From positions 2,108,001-2,172,000 of the forward strand of contig NC_013530.1 of NCBI RefSeq assembly GCF_000024965.1: a stretch of 64,000 nt of DNA, given 5' to 3'. The notes beneath the pieces are model-generated. The model had not been told where the DNA came from. It saw only the letters and a list, made by a program, of their open reading frames with translations, and searched no databases. The stretch's first letter is position 1. Each line of letters begins with the position of its first letter. Below are positions 7,286 to 16,044 of the stretch, piece by piece. Source of the DNA: Xylanimonas cellulosilytica DSM 15894. GTDB taxonomy: Bacteria; Actinomycetota; Actinomycetes; Actinomycetales; Cellulomonadaceae. The position numbers and the translations under genes are program-made.

Positions 7286-9342
7286 GGCGCACCTCCCGTC
7301 AGCGCGCCTGCCGGGACGGCGTCGGAGCGCACCACCAGCGAGTCGCCCACCCGGCCGACGCGTACGAGGACGAACTCCAGGGGCAGCACGGGTGCGACCA
7401 GCACGTCGACGACGAGCTCGCCGCGGTCGGTGACCTGCGGCGGGTTGTTGTCGGGGTCGCTGACGACCCGGAACGACTCGTCCGGCGTGGCTCCGGCCAG
7501 CGCCCCCGACTCGTGCAGGCCGAGCAGGAGCATCGTCGCGGTCATCGTCACCCGCGCCCGCGTGAGCATCCCGTTCGGCTCGAACACGACCCACTGCAGC
7601 GCGAGCTCCAACGCCTTCTCGATCATCGACAGCAGCCGCCGGACGGGGACGTACCGCCAGTCCGGGTCGCTCGAGCAGGTGCGGGCGCCCAGCAGCCGCA
7701 ACCCGCGGCCCGCCACGGTGCGCGCCACGTTGACTCCGGCGTCGTTGAGGACGCCGTGCCGCTCGGCGTCGACGTCGACGCTGGCCCGGAGCGTCCAGTC
7801 CAGGACGGAGCCGGCCGCGGCCCGGTGCACGCCGACGGCGAGGTCCGTGGCGGCGTAGGCGCCGGCGACGTGGCCGCTGGGCGGCACGAGGCGCACGTTC
7901 CCACCGGCCGGGGTCAGCGGGTCCAGCACTCCGAGCCACGGGTAGCTCAGTGCTGCCCGCGGCGAGTCGAACCGGGCACGCCAGTCCAGCACCGCGCTCG
8001 TCCCGCCGGCGGCATCGGTGGCGGCCGCCCACGGCGGGTCGAGCAGCGCGAACCGGTAGCGCAGCCGCTCGCACTGGTTCACGAGCTGGGCCTGGACCAG
8101 ATAGGACTGCTGGTCCGTGAAGACGGGCGGCAGGTCGTCGAACGGCACGGGCCGGGCCGTACCCGGCACGAGGTCGTGAGGCTCGGACCCGTACGACCCG
8201 CCGACGTCGTCGCACGGCGGGCACGAGCCGCGGCACGGGTCCGGCTCGACCGGCTCCGGCGGCACGACCGGGTTCGGCACCTCGGGTCGCACGAACGCGT
8301 CGGGCACCGCAAGCAGGCCGATCTCGCCGATCTCCTCCAGGGTCCGCATCCCACGCAGCTTGAGCGCGGCGGCCTCGCGCGAGTCCGACGTCGCGACGGG
8401 CTCACCGAAAAAGTCCTGCGGCATCAGCGCAGCAAGGCCGGCGCGTCCGCCCGCCAGCTCCAGCCGGTCGGTACCGGCCGGCTCGAACGGCGTCAGGTCC
8501 GCCGTGGTCGCTCGCAGCTCCTCGAGCACGACGGGCTGCGGGGGCGTCCAGGCCTGGACTCGCGTCACCGGGTCCACCGGGCCGCGCGGTGCGGCGAGCA
8601 CCCGTGGCCCGTAGCGCTCGTTCTCCGGGACCAGCGAGAGCTGGTCGTAGACGGCGACGAGCACGTCGTTCTCGCTGACCACGAGCCGCCACTCGACGCC
8701 CTCCAGCAGCACCGGCACGTCGGGGTCCAGGCCCATCACCGGTGCGTCGTACGGCAGACCTTCGCCCTGCGGGTGCACCCAGTACACGCGTCCGGTGACG
8801 GGGTCGACGGCGGACACCACACGGTGCTGCGGCACCCGACCTGGCTGGGACAGGCGGACGTGCAAACCGCGAGCGACCCCGGCGACCGAGGCCACCGCCG
8901 TCCACCGCCCCGCGGCGTCACCGGCGACGGACCGTCGCTGCACCCGGTTGACCTCGCGCAGGCTCGCGGTCAGCCCGTTGCCCCACGTGCCCTCGCTCGA
9001 GGCACGCAGCCGCCACACCTGGCCGGCCGCACTCACCAGGCCGGTCCCGGCGCACGCGGCCCCGGCGGCGGCGTCGCGCGAGGCCACGCGCACCACCCAC
9101 GCCCGCTGCCCGCCGTTGGCGAAGAACCCACGCACCGCATACCCGAGGAAGCCGGCCGGCGACACGTCCCCGAACCAGGAGACGAACTGCCGCCAGGACT
9201 CGACGGGGACCGGCAGGTCGAGCGGCCCACGCTCGGCGATGCCCACGAACCCGGTCACGTCGGTGCGCAGCGGCGAGACCAGCTCGCCGCCGGCGTCGAC
9301 GCGCTCGTAGTAGGCACCCGGGGTGCGCAGGGCGAAGACCAT
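7282..9342 (-). CDS. Second tail sheath protein (686 aa) with cysteine-rich insert
   Basis: This is a sheath-family protein. The N-terminus (RTPGAYYERVDAGG, TGFVGIAERGPLDLPVPVES) and C-terminus (TCSSDPDWRYVPVRRLLSMI, LQWVVFEPNGMLTRARV) carry the same motifs as the larger sheath. The TWGN motif lies near residue 120, so this copy lacks the huge early insert. It has instead a mid-protein insert with P-rich sequence and a CRGSCPPC cluster (Cys370, Cys374, Cys377), with another cysteine at 424. Its ATG lies one base after the tube stop. Afp has three sheath paralogues, of which one contacts the baseplate; by analogy this could be the specialised one. No obvious defect is visible. Confidence 0.86.
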   Translation of the reverse strand: MVFALRTPGAYYERVDAGGELVSPLRTDVTGFVGIAERGPLDLPVPVESWRQFVSWFGDVSPAGFLGYAVRGFFANGGQRAWVVRVASRDAAAGAACAGTGLVSAAGQVWRLRASSEGTWGNGLTASLREVNRVQRRSVAGDAAGRWTAVASVAGVARGLHVRLSQPGRVPQHRVVSAVDPVTGRVYWVHPQGEGLPYDAPVMGLDPDVPVLLEGVEWRLVVSENDVLVAVYDQLSLVPENERYGPRVLAAPRGPVDPVTRVQAWTPPQPVVLEELRATTADLTPFEPAGTDRLELAGGRAGLAALMPQDFFGEPVATSDSREAAALKLRGMRTLEEIGEIGLLAVPDAFVRPEVPNPVVPPEPVEPDPCRGSCPPCDDVGGSYGSEPHDLVPGTARPVPFDDLPPVFTDQQSYLVQAQLVNQCERLRYRFALLDPPWAAATDAAGGTSAVLDWRARFDSPRAALSYPWLGVLDPLTPAGGNVRLVPPSGHVAGAYAATDLAVGVHRAAAGSVLDWTLRASVDVDAERHGVLNDAGVNVARTVAGRGLRLLGARTCSSDPDWRYVPVRRLLSMIEKALELALQWVVFEPNGMLTRARVTMTATMLLLGLHESGALAGATPDESFRVVSDPDNNPPQVTDRGELVVDVLVAPVLPLEFVLVRVGRVGDSLVVRSDAVPAGALTGGAP

Positions 9343-9343
9343 C

Positions 9344-9787
9344 TCAGCCGACCTCGAGCGTGATGTCCTCGACGATGAGCTCGACCGACTCGACGGCGGT
9401 CTCGTTGCCGAGCGCCTTGAGCGACGGGCCGTCGATCTTGTTGGGCCAGGCGGCCTCGAAGTTCCAGCGCAGGACGTCGTTGCGCTGGTCGTCCATGAGG
9501 ATGACGCTGCCGTTGCGGCGGTCGGGCACCCCGTTGACGACGTTGCGGTACCACTCCCACAGGGAGGGGTCGGCGACGACGCCGCGCTTGAGCACGATCG
9601 GGCCGAACTTGCGCAGCCCGGGGAGCTTGCGCGCCGTGAGCTGCACATCGACACCGGTGCGGTAGTCGACGACGTCACCGGTGCTGGTCAGCCCGCTGAC
9701 CTCGCTGAAGGCGGCGACCGCGAGCTCGTCGATCTCGAGGCGGAAGTTCGTGTTGCGGAACGGATCCTGGCGTTGTGCGGGAGGCAT
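9344..9787 (-). CDS. CIS inner tube protein, main copy (147 aa)
   Basis: This is a typical 147-residue tube subunit of the gp19/Hcp-like fold. It has the full family signature: DPFRNTNFRLEIDELAVAAF, then SEVSGLTSTGDVVDYRTG, FGPIVLKRGVVADPSLWEWY and a C-terminal GNETAVESVELIVEDITLEV. It stacks as hexamers to make the channel expelled on contraction. The ATG at 9787 has AGGAG 7 bases upstream. It lies between the two sheath genes in an operon read toward base 1. Confidence 0.92.
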   Translation of the reverse strand: MPPAQRQDPFRNTNFRLEIDELAVAAFSEVSGLTSTGDVVDYRTGVDVQLTARKLPGLRKFGPIVLKRGVVADPSLWEWYRNVVNGVPDRRNGSVILMDDQRNDVLRWNFEAAWPNKIDGPSLKALGNETAVESVELIVEDITLEVG

Positions 9788-9836
9788 GGTGGGCTCCTGG
9801 GTCAGCTTGTCGGGATGCGGTCAAAGTGGCCGACGC

Positions 9837-12800
9837 TCACGTGTTGGCGTGCGCGGTCCACAGGCCGATGCGCAGGATGACGAACTCGGCGGGCTTGACC
9901 GGGGCGACCCCGATCTGCACGATCAGCCGGCCGTTGTCGATGTCGGTCTGCGTCATCGTGGTGCGATCGCAGCGGACGAAGTACGCCTCCTCGACCTTGG
10001 TCCCCTCAAGCGCACCCGAGCGCCAGACCGTCGTCAGGAAGTTGCTCACCACGCGCCGCACACGGGCCCACAGCGGGTCGGCGTTCGGCTCGAACACGAC
10101 CCACTGCAGGCCGCGGTCCAGCGACGCCTCGATGAAGATCAGCAGGCGCCGGACGTTGACGTACTTCCAGTCCGGGTCCGAGGTGAGCACCCGGCCGCCG
10201 TAGACGCGGATGCCGCGGCTCTCCTCGCGGAAGTCCCGGATCACGTTGATGTTGGTCGGGTACGGGTTGAGGATGTCGTGCTCGGCACGGTTGACCTTGC
10301 GCCGCAGGCCCGTGATGCCCTGCACGATCTCGTTGGCCGGGGCCTTGTGGACCCCCCGCGTGACGTCCGTGCGGGCGAACACCCCGAGCACGTGGCCCGA
10401 GGGCGGGATCGCGTAGTCGTGGACGTCCGCGAGGTTCGCCGGGAACGGCTCGGGGATGGACAGCCACGGGTAGTACAGGGACGCGTACTTGGTGTCGAAC
10501 TGCTGCCGTTGGGTCTGCGCGTCCGCGATGGTGTCGTTCGGCTCGGGCGTGGAGTCGAGCACCGCGAACCGGTACCGCATGAGCTCGCAGTGGTCGATCA
10601 CGCCCTGCTGGAGCGCCGCGCCGGCCTGGCCCGGGATCGCCACGAGCGACACGTCCTCCACGTTGCGCAGCGACTGCAGGCCGGTGCGCAGGTCGGGGTC
10701 GGCGTCGTCCTGCCCGAGGTAGGTGCCGTCGGTCACCGAGCTCAGCGCGTCGCTTCCGGACACGTCCTCCAGGCGCAGCTGGGCGGGCACCCGGCGCCCG
10801 TCCGGCAGCAGGTCCACCAGGGTCTCCGGCCCCAGGCGCACCCGGTGCTTGGCCACGTCGTCGCCGAGATCGCGCACGCGCACGTACAGAGACGACCCCT
10901 CGGGGCGGTGGTCCCACGTGCGCAGCGGCCCGTCGATCGCTCCGACGACCCGCTCGAGGTAGCCGCTGTGCCGGGGGTCCAGCGACAGGTGCCGGAACAC
11001 CTCGACGTCGATGGGCTGCTGGTCGCGCGACGGCACCGCCGGGTCGGGCTGGCGCAGCAGGCGCACCGTCAGCCGGAACTCGCGCGAGCGCACGACGGCG
11101 CCGGCGAGCTGCTGGGCCGCCGTCAGGCCGGTGCCGGCCAGCGTGATGGTGCCCGCCGCACGGTCGATCGCGTCGACCTTGACGGGGTCACCGAGCGACG
11201 CCCCCGTGACCGGGTCGAACAGCTCGAGGACGGTACCGGCCTGCACCCCGGCGGGCGACGCCAGCCGGATCGTCGTCGCATCGACGACGGGAGTGACGAG
11301 CGTGGTGCTCGCGACCAGCCCGGTCGGCTCGTTCTCGACGCTGACCCGCAGCCTGTTGCCCCACGCGCCGGGGTCGAGCGCCTGGACGGTGACGAGCGGC
11401 TCGCGGCCGATCACGACCGAGCCGGCCGGGTGCGAGCGGGCGAGCGGGGACGCCTCCAGGGTCAGCGCCTCGACGTCGGCCGCGGACGCCGGCAGGGCGA
11501 GCCGGTCGTACGTGGCGCGCCGGCCGGCCAGGACGCGGATCGTCTCCCCCGCCGCGAACGCCGAGCCGTCCGTCACGTAGAGCGAGTCGTCGCCCGCCAC
11601 GGAGGCGACGGCGATCGACGTCGTCTGCCGACCCGCCACCGGCGCCGGCGTCCCCGGCAGCCCGATCTCGGTCCCCCGCGGGACGGGAGCGGCGACCCCG
11701 GGCCAGACGACGACGTTGCCCGCGTCGGGAGCCACGCCGGTGAGCGCGGGCAGGGACTGGATCGTGACGAGCTGCGCCGTCGAACCCGTGCCGACGCGCA
11801 CGACGTCACCCTCGGCCAGCCCGAGCCGGTCGTCCAGCGCGAGCACCTTCGCGCCCGCGAGCGCCGCCGCCGTCGTCGTCTTGGCGATCGGGACGACGGT
11901 CAGGCCCACGCTCGTGGCCGTGGGCGCCGGGGTGACGGTGACGTCGTCGCCCGAGATGGCCACGACGGTGAGGTTCTGCGGGGTTCCGCCCGGGTCGAGC
12001 ACGATCCGTTGGCCGGGCACGAGCCCTTGGGCCTCGCGGGCGCCGAGCGTGAGGACGGCGCCGGTCGCGGCGGCCAGGGCGCGGTCGGCGGGGAACCTGA
12101 CGGCCTGCACGAGGTCGCCGACGTCGTGCCGGCCGGTCGGCAGGACGACGTCGAGCTCGCTGAGCTCGCCGAGGCGTCGCAGCTCGCCGTTCGGACCGTC
12201 GTCGACGACGACGAGGTTCGATCGGGTGTCGAGGTTTCCGTTGCGGTCGTCGACGAAGAGCAGGCCGCTGCCGGCGGTGGCGAGCCCCACCGTGGTGTCG
12301 TGCTCGGCGGCCGCCGAGAGGTCGACCTGGGAGACGACGACGCCGGCCGGCCACGGCTGGTCGAGCGGGGCGTCCAGGCCGAGTCGGAGCGTGGAGGTGG
12401 TGGTGCTGGTGATCGTGGGGCCGGTCCACGTGGTGACGCGTCGGTACTCGGCGACGTCCAGGCCAGCGTCGGTGCCGATCTCGACGTACCGCACCGTGTC
12501 GCCCGCGAGGTTGGCCACGAGGGCCGCGACGTCGGTGTGGTCGCCTTCGACCACGAGCTGGGTATCGCCGGTCTCGGTGGGGCCGGCGGTGGTGAAGTCG
12601 ACGGGCAGGACGGCGCGCGTGTGCTCGGCGACCGGCGTGCCGGCGTCGTGCGAGCGGGCGAGCGGCAGGGCGAGCGGCACGAGCGTGGTGTCGCCGTCGG
12701 GGTCGGCGGCGAGCCGCCGGAACTCGGCGCCCGAGCCGTCGCCGACGCGCACCCAGTCGGACTCGGCCAGGTTCGACCCGCCGAGCACCACGAGCGCCGG

Positions 12801-13190
12801 TGGCGTGGCGGCGGTGCCGGTGCCCTCGCCTGCGGGGCGTACGAGCACGGTCGGCGTCGACGACACCGCACCGGCGTGGAACAGCGGCGAGGCGGCATGT
12901 GTCGCGCCGTCGCCTGCCACCCGGACGACGTAGGCACGCTTGCCGCCGTTGGTGAAGAAGCCCTCGACGGCGTGCGGGAGGTACTGGTGGCCGGCGAACG
13001 CCAGCGGGTCGAGCTTGCCGCCGAACCAGCGCACGTAGTCGCCGGAGCTCGTGACGAGGACCGGTACGTCGAGCGGGCCGCGTTCGGCGACACCGACGAT
13101 GCCGCTCGTGCTGGTGCTCACCCCCTCGATCGGCTTGGAGCCGGTGTCGACTTCTTCCACGTACACGCCTGGGGCGAGATATTCAGGCAT
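9837..13190 (-). CDS. Giant tail sheath protein (1117 aa) with tandem beta-module insert
   Basis: The ends are classical sheath: APGVYVEEVDTGSKPIEGVS at the N-terminus, and RVLTSDPDWKYVNVRRLLIF with LQWVVFEPNADPLWARVRRV at the C-terminus. These build the contractile outer tube. Ordinary sheaths of this type are roughly 350-500 residues. Here about 500 residues (roughly 100-603) sit between the GGKRAYVVRV strand and the DPGAWGNRLRV motif. The insert is a set of degenerate modules of about 90-110 residues that end in motifs such as PLARSHDAG (177-184), PLDQPWPAG (275-283) and PLARSHPAG (582-590). GGAGG lies 5 bases before the ATG. It is uninterrupted, so probably functional. Confidence 0.9.
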   Translation of the reverse strand: MPEYLAPGVYVEEVDTGSKPIEGVSTSTSGIVGVAERGPLDVPVLVTSSGDYVRWFGGKLDPLAFAGHQYLPHAVEGFFTNGGKRAYVVRVAGDGATHAASPLFHAGAVSSTPTVLVRPAGEGTGTAATPPALVVLGGSNLAESDWVRVGDGSGAEFRRLAADPDGDTTLVPLALPLARSHDAGTPVAEHTRAVLPVDFTTAGPTETGDTQLVVEGDHTDVAALVANLAGDTVRYVEIGTDAGLDVAEYRRVTTWTGPTITSTTTSTLRLGLDAPLDQPWPAGVVVSQVDLSAAAEHDTTVGLATAGSGLLFVDDRNGNLDTRSNLVVVDDGPNGELRRLGELSELDVVLPTGRHDVGDLVQAVRFPADRALAAATGAVLTLGAREAQGLVPGQRIVLDPGGTPQNLTVVAISGDDVTVTPAPTATSVGLTVVPIAKTTTAAALAGAKVLALDDRLGLAEGDVVRVGTGSTAQLVTIQSLPALTGVAPDAGNVVVWPGVAAPVPRGTEIGLPGTPAPVAGRQTTSIAVASVAGDDSLYVTDGSAFAAGETIRVLAGRRATYDRLALPASAADVEALTLEASPLARSHPAGSVVIGREPLVTVQALDPGAWGNRLRVSVENEPTGLVASTTLVTPVVDATTIRLASPAGVQAGTVLELFDPVTGASLGDPVKVDAIDRAAGTITLAGTGLTAAQQLAGAVVRSREFRLTVRLLRQPDPAVPSRDQQPIDVEVFRHLSLDPRHSGYLERVVGAIDGPLRTWDHRPEGSSLYVRVRDLGDDVAKHRVRLGPETLVDLLPDGRRVPAQLRLEDVSGSDALSSVTDGTYLGQDDADPDLRTGLQSLRNVEDVSLVAIPGQAGAALQQGVIDHCELMRYRFAVLDSTPEPNDTIADAQTQRQQFDTKYASLYYPWLSIPEPFPANLADVHDYAIPPSGHVLGVFARTDVTRGVHKAPANEIVQGITGLRRKVNRAEHDILNPYPTNINVIRDFREESRGIRVYGGRVLTSDPDWKYVNVRRLLIFIEASLDRGLQWVVFEPNADPLWARVRRVVSNFLTTVWRSGALEGTKVEEAYFVRCDRTTMTQTDIDNGRLIVQIGVAPVKPAEFVILRIGLWTAHANT

Positions 13191-13217
13191 CGGTGCCTCC
13201 GGGAGATGGGCCGCGAG

Positions 13218-14384
13218 TCAGGACGGCAGGACGAGGTGCAGCACGTCGCTGCGCCGGGAGTAGTCGGGAGCGAGGCGGGCGCTGGTGGACTGCACGCCCG
13301 CGGTCGCGGTCACTTCGACGAAGGCGACGCGCGCCAGCTCGGGCAGCCGCGCGCGGCCCGCGGCGTCGGTGACGGCGCGGTACTTGCGGCTGTCCAGGTA
13401 CTCGTCGGCAGAGCCCGGACCGCTGGCACGGACGATGTCCTGGTCCTGGAGGGATGACAGGTCGTCGACGAAGACGGTGGTGTCCCCGGGTGCGGCGAGC
13501 TCGGTGAGCGTGGCGTCGGGGTCGGCGGACACGGGGGCGAGGAACCGGTGCGCGTCGGCTCCGGCGGCATGCCGGACGCGTGTCGGGATCGACGTGGTCA
13601 GCGTGGCCGGTGACGCCGGCTGGTCCGCCCCGGGCGGGACCTCGACGCGCAGCAGCTCGAGGCGCTCGGGATCGCTCTTGTCGAGGCGCACGACGTCGCC
13701 CGTGGCGAAGGTCCCCAGCCGGTCGAGCTCGAGGCGTCGTTCCCCCGCCGCGGTCCCGCGGGCGAGCCGGGCCTCAGGGCTCGGATCGGGCATCAGCAGC
13801 ACCGACTCCAGCTCGGTCCCGGTCGGCCAGGCCTGGGCCACGCCCTGGCGCAGGCTCAGCATGCGCGGGGCCTCGCCGACGGTCGCCTGTGCTGCGACGG
13901 TGCGCCACACGCGGGTGATCTCGACCCGGGCGCCCGCGACCGGCTCGAGGCGATCGGCGCCCGTCAGGCGGACGACGTACACCTCGAGCTGCACCGGACG
14001 ACGACGCAGGCGCACCTCGCCGAGGCGAACCGCGTCGAACATCTCGGGGAACCCGGCCTGCTCGGGGACGTCCACGGTGGCGGTCCAGGGCAGGTACCCG
14101 TCGGCGACGAGCTGCACGTCGACCGGGTAGGGCTGCGCGTCGAGCCGTGGGAACGTCCGGCTCGGGACCCCGACGAGCCCGGCGACCCCGCTGGGTCGGT
14201 GCGAGCACGCGGACAGCCCGGGGGTGCTCCCTGTCACGCGGACCCGGCCGGTCACCGGGGTCCCGGTCAGCTCGTCGACGAGGGCGGCCCAGACCACCGC
14301 CTGGCGCACGTGGCCGCTCGGGCGCGGTCCGACCAGGTTCAGGGTGCGAGCGACGTCGTCGACGATCACGGTGGTCAGCACCAT
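13218..14384 (-). CDS. eCIS-locus accessory protein with carboxypeptidase-regulatory-like and beta-module domains (388 aa)
   Basis: The 388-residue product lies between DUF4255 and the large sheath, 3 bases after the former. Residues about 25-115 look like an immunoglobulin/carboxypeptidase-regulatory-like domain (GTPVTGRVRVTGSTPG, LVADGYLPWTATVDVPEQAG). Further on there is a module with GTFATGDVVRLDKSDPERLE (about 220-240). It matches the LGLAEGDVVRVGTGS unit inside the giant sheath, so the two proteins share building blocks. There is no signal peptide or membrane segment. It may decorate the particle or help assemble the sheath; this is inference. Confidence 0.68.
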   Translation of the reverse strand: MVLTTVIVDDVARTLNLVGPRPSGHVRQAVVWAALVDELTGTPVTGRVRVTGSTPGLSACSHRPSGVAGLVGVPSRTFPRLDAQPYPVDVQLVADGYLPWTATVDVPEQAGFPEMFDAVRLGEVRLRRRPVQLEVYVVRLTGADRLEPVAGARVEITRVWRTVAAQATVGEAPRMLSLRQGVAQAWPTGTELESVLLMPDPSPEARLARGTAAGERRLELDRLGTFATGDVVRLDKSDPERLELLRVEVPPGADQPASPATLTTSIPTRVRHAAGADAHRFLAPVSADPDATLTELAAPGDTTVFVDDLSSLQDQDIVRASGPGSADEYLDSRKYRAVTDAAGRARLPELARVAFVEVTATAGVQSTSARLAPDYSRRSDVLHLVLPS

Positions 14385-14387
14385 GGC

Positions 14388-14987
14388 TCAGCGCACCTCG
14401 ATCCCGGGTTCGAGCACGGGCACGAGCACGGGCGGCCCCGGGGTCACGACGGTGTCGGCGAACAGCTCGACCACCGAGACCTCCATCGACACCGACGTGC
14501 GGTACGAGGTGCCGAGGGCGTCCCAGATGCGGCCGAGCTGGTCGATGCTCAAGGGCTCCAGCCGGACGGTGAGCTCGGTGCTCGTCCCCTCGTAGTCGTC
14601 GGACAGCAGCGTGCCGCGCAGCACGGGACGCGCGTGCAGTGCGTGCAGCGCCTTGCCGAGGATCACCTGCTCGGTCTCGGGGGCGTCGGTCTGGCCGGAC
14701 GGCCCGATGGGTGCGAGCAGGTAGTGCAGCCGCAGCGGGAGCACCGTGGACCGCTGCCCGGTCGCGGACACTCGCGGGGGCGGAGCGTTGAGCGTGTGCT
14801 CGTCGCGCACGACCTGGTACAGCCACACCGACAGCCCGGTACGGCCGGCCATGTCCGCGGGGGTGTTGAGGTACACCTTGGCCGTGCCGGACGTGGTGAA
14901 CAGACCGTCGAGGGCCGGGTCGGCCTCGAGCTGCGCCTGCAGGAAGTCGGCGAGGGTACGGCTCGCGGCACGGATCGACGTGATCAT
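14388..14987 (-). CDS. DUF4255 family protein (Pvc16/Afp16-like)
   Basis: This 199-residue protein is of the DUF4255 family, which ends the tube/sheath (tail terminator) in Afp/PVC-type particles. Characteristic segments are MITSIRAASRTLADFLQAQL, VYLNTPADMAGRTGLSVWLY and LPLRLHYLLAPIGPSGQTDA. The ATG at 14987 has AAGGAGG about 8-10 bases upstream; an in-frame longer form upstream is unsupported. It is the first structural gene of the eCIS operon, with 206 bases to the regulator gene. That gap probably holds the operon promoter, but I see no clear -10/-35. Confidence 0.88.
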   Translation of the reverse strand: MITSIRAASRTLADFLQAQLEADPALDGLFTTSGTAKVYLNTPADMAGRTGLSVWLYQVVRDEHTLNAPPPRVSATGQRSTVLPLRLHYLLAPIGPSGQTDAPETEQVILGKALHALHARPVLRGTLLSDDYEGTSTELTVRLEPLSIDQLGRIWDALGTSYRTSVSMEVSVVELFADTVVTPGPPVLVPVLEPGIEVR

Positions 14988-15193
14988 GCGTCCGGTCCTC
15001 CTTCCCGCCTCCGCTGGTTCTCGACCACAGTGCGGGGCGGCCCGTCGCCCGACCGTGGCCCCGACGTCGCCCACCCGTGCGCGCGTGCGTCGTCAGGGCG
15101 TCGCGCAGGCGTGTCTTGGGCGTCGACGGGGCGTCGTCGGCCCAGGTCGTGGCGATGTTGCCGACCTCGTCGGCACCGCTGTCTCGGCGGCGG

Positions 15194-15940
15194 TCAGGGC
15201 TGAGCGACTGCGACCAGCGAGACCAGCTGCGGGGAAGGGCGCAGCCCCAGGCTCTCCCACAGCAGCTGGCGATAGATCTCGTACTGCCGCCAGGCTTCGG
15301 AGACGTTGCCCTCGGCGAGGTGTGCCGCGATCAGGGCGCGCTGGGCGCTCTCGCGCAGCGGGTCTGCCGCGACCGCCGCCTGCCCGGCGCAGACGGCCTC
15401 GGCGCCCCGCCCACCTTCGACGAGCCGGGTGCACAGCGAGTCCAGGCCGTGGACCCGCAGCTGGTGCAGCGCCTCGCGCTCGGCGGCCAGCCACTCGTCG
15501 TCCCACCCGGGCAGCAGCTCGTCCTCCAGACCCTCCAGCGCGGTGTCGTCCGTGCGCAGCCCCGGCTCCGGGCCGATGAGGCGACGGGCACGCGCGACGA
15601 CCTGGGTCAGGTCCACCTCGATCCGCGGCGCCAACCACATCCGGTCTCCGTCGCAGCCGATCAGCTCGGACCGCCACGGGCCCAGCTTCCACAGCGCTCC
15701 GCGCAGGTTCGCCGTCGCCCGGGCCTGCGTGGTGTCCATCCACAGCGTCGACGCCACGTCGCACCGGCTCTGCGGCCGGTTGCGCACGGCGAGCAGGGCG
15801 AGCATCCGCTGCACGGCCAGCGGCACGCGCACGGGCTCGTCATCGACGTGCAGGTCGAAGCCGCCCAGCACGGTCAGCCGGAGCTGCTGGACCGGGGTCC
15901 CGCCCTTCGTCGCACCGACCACCGACATCCGTTCCGACAT
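15194..15940 (-). CDS. BTAD/SARP-like transcriptional regulator
   Basis: The 248-residue protein has an N-terminal OmpR-type winged helix (LTVLGGFDLHVDDEPV, RMLALLAVRNRPQSRCDVAS, LWMDTTQARATANLRGALWK). It is followed by a bacterial transcriptional activation domain (DELLPGWDDEWLAAEREAL, ADPLRESAQRALIAAHLAEG, WRQYEIYRQLLWESLGLRPS). This is the minimal SARP layout without the large ATPase extension. It is co-oriented with and directly upstream of the contractile injection operon, which suggests it controls that operon. I did not find a convincing SARP-type heptamer direct repeat in the 14988-15193 gap. Confidence 0.85.
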   Translation of the reverse strand: MSERMSVVGATKGGTPVQQLRLTVLGGFDLHVDDEPVRVPLAVQRMLALLAVRNRPQSRCDVASTLWMDTTQARATANLRGALWKLGPWRSELIGCDGDRMWLAPRIEVDLTQVVARARRLIGPEPGLRTDDTALEGLEDELLPGWDDEWLAAEREALHQLRVHGLDSLCTRLVEGGRGAEAVCAGQAAVAADPLRESAQRALIAAHLAEGNVSEAWRQYEIYRQLLWESLGLRPSPQLVSLVAVAQP

Positions 15941-16044
15941 CGTCCACCCGACCCGCCTCGACCAGACCTACCTGAGACAGAGCGCGGGCGGGCGGGGTTG
16001 ATACGTGCGTGCCGGAACCTCCTCCTCCCCACACACGAAGGACG

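Noticed and set aside
9681-13457. A 1258-codon open frame on the plus strand
   Set aside because: It lies antisense to the giant sheath and is composed of Arg/Gly/Val-rich shadow sequence caused by high GC; the minus-strand gene has family motifs and a ribosome site.
1-14987. Prophage or type VI secretion
   Set aside because: No terminase, portal, capsid, integrase or lysis genes are present, and no TssJLM membrane complex; DUF4255 and LysM adaptor fit eCIS.
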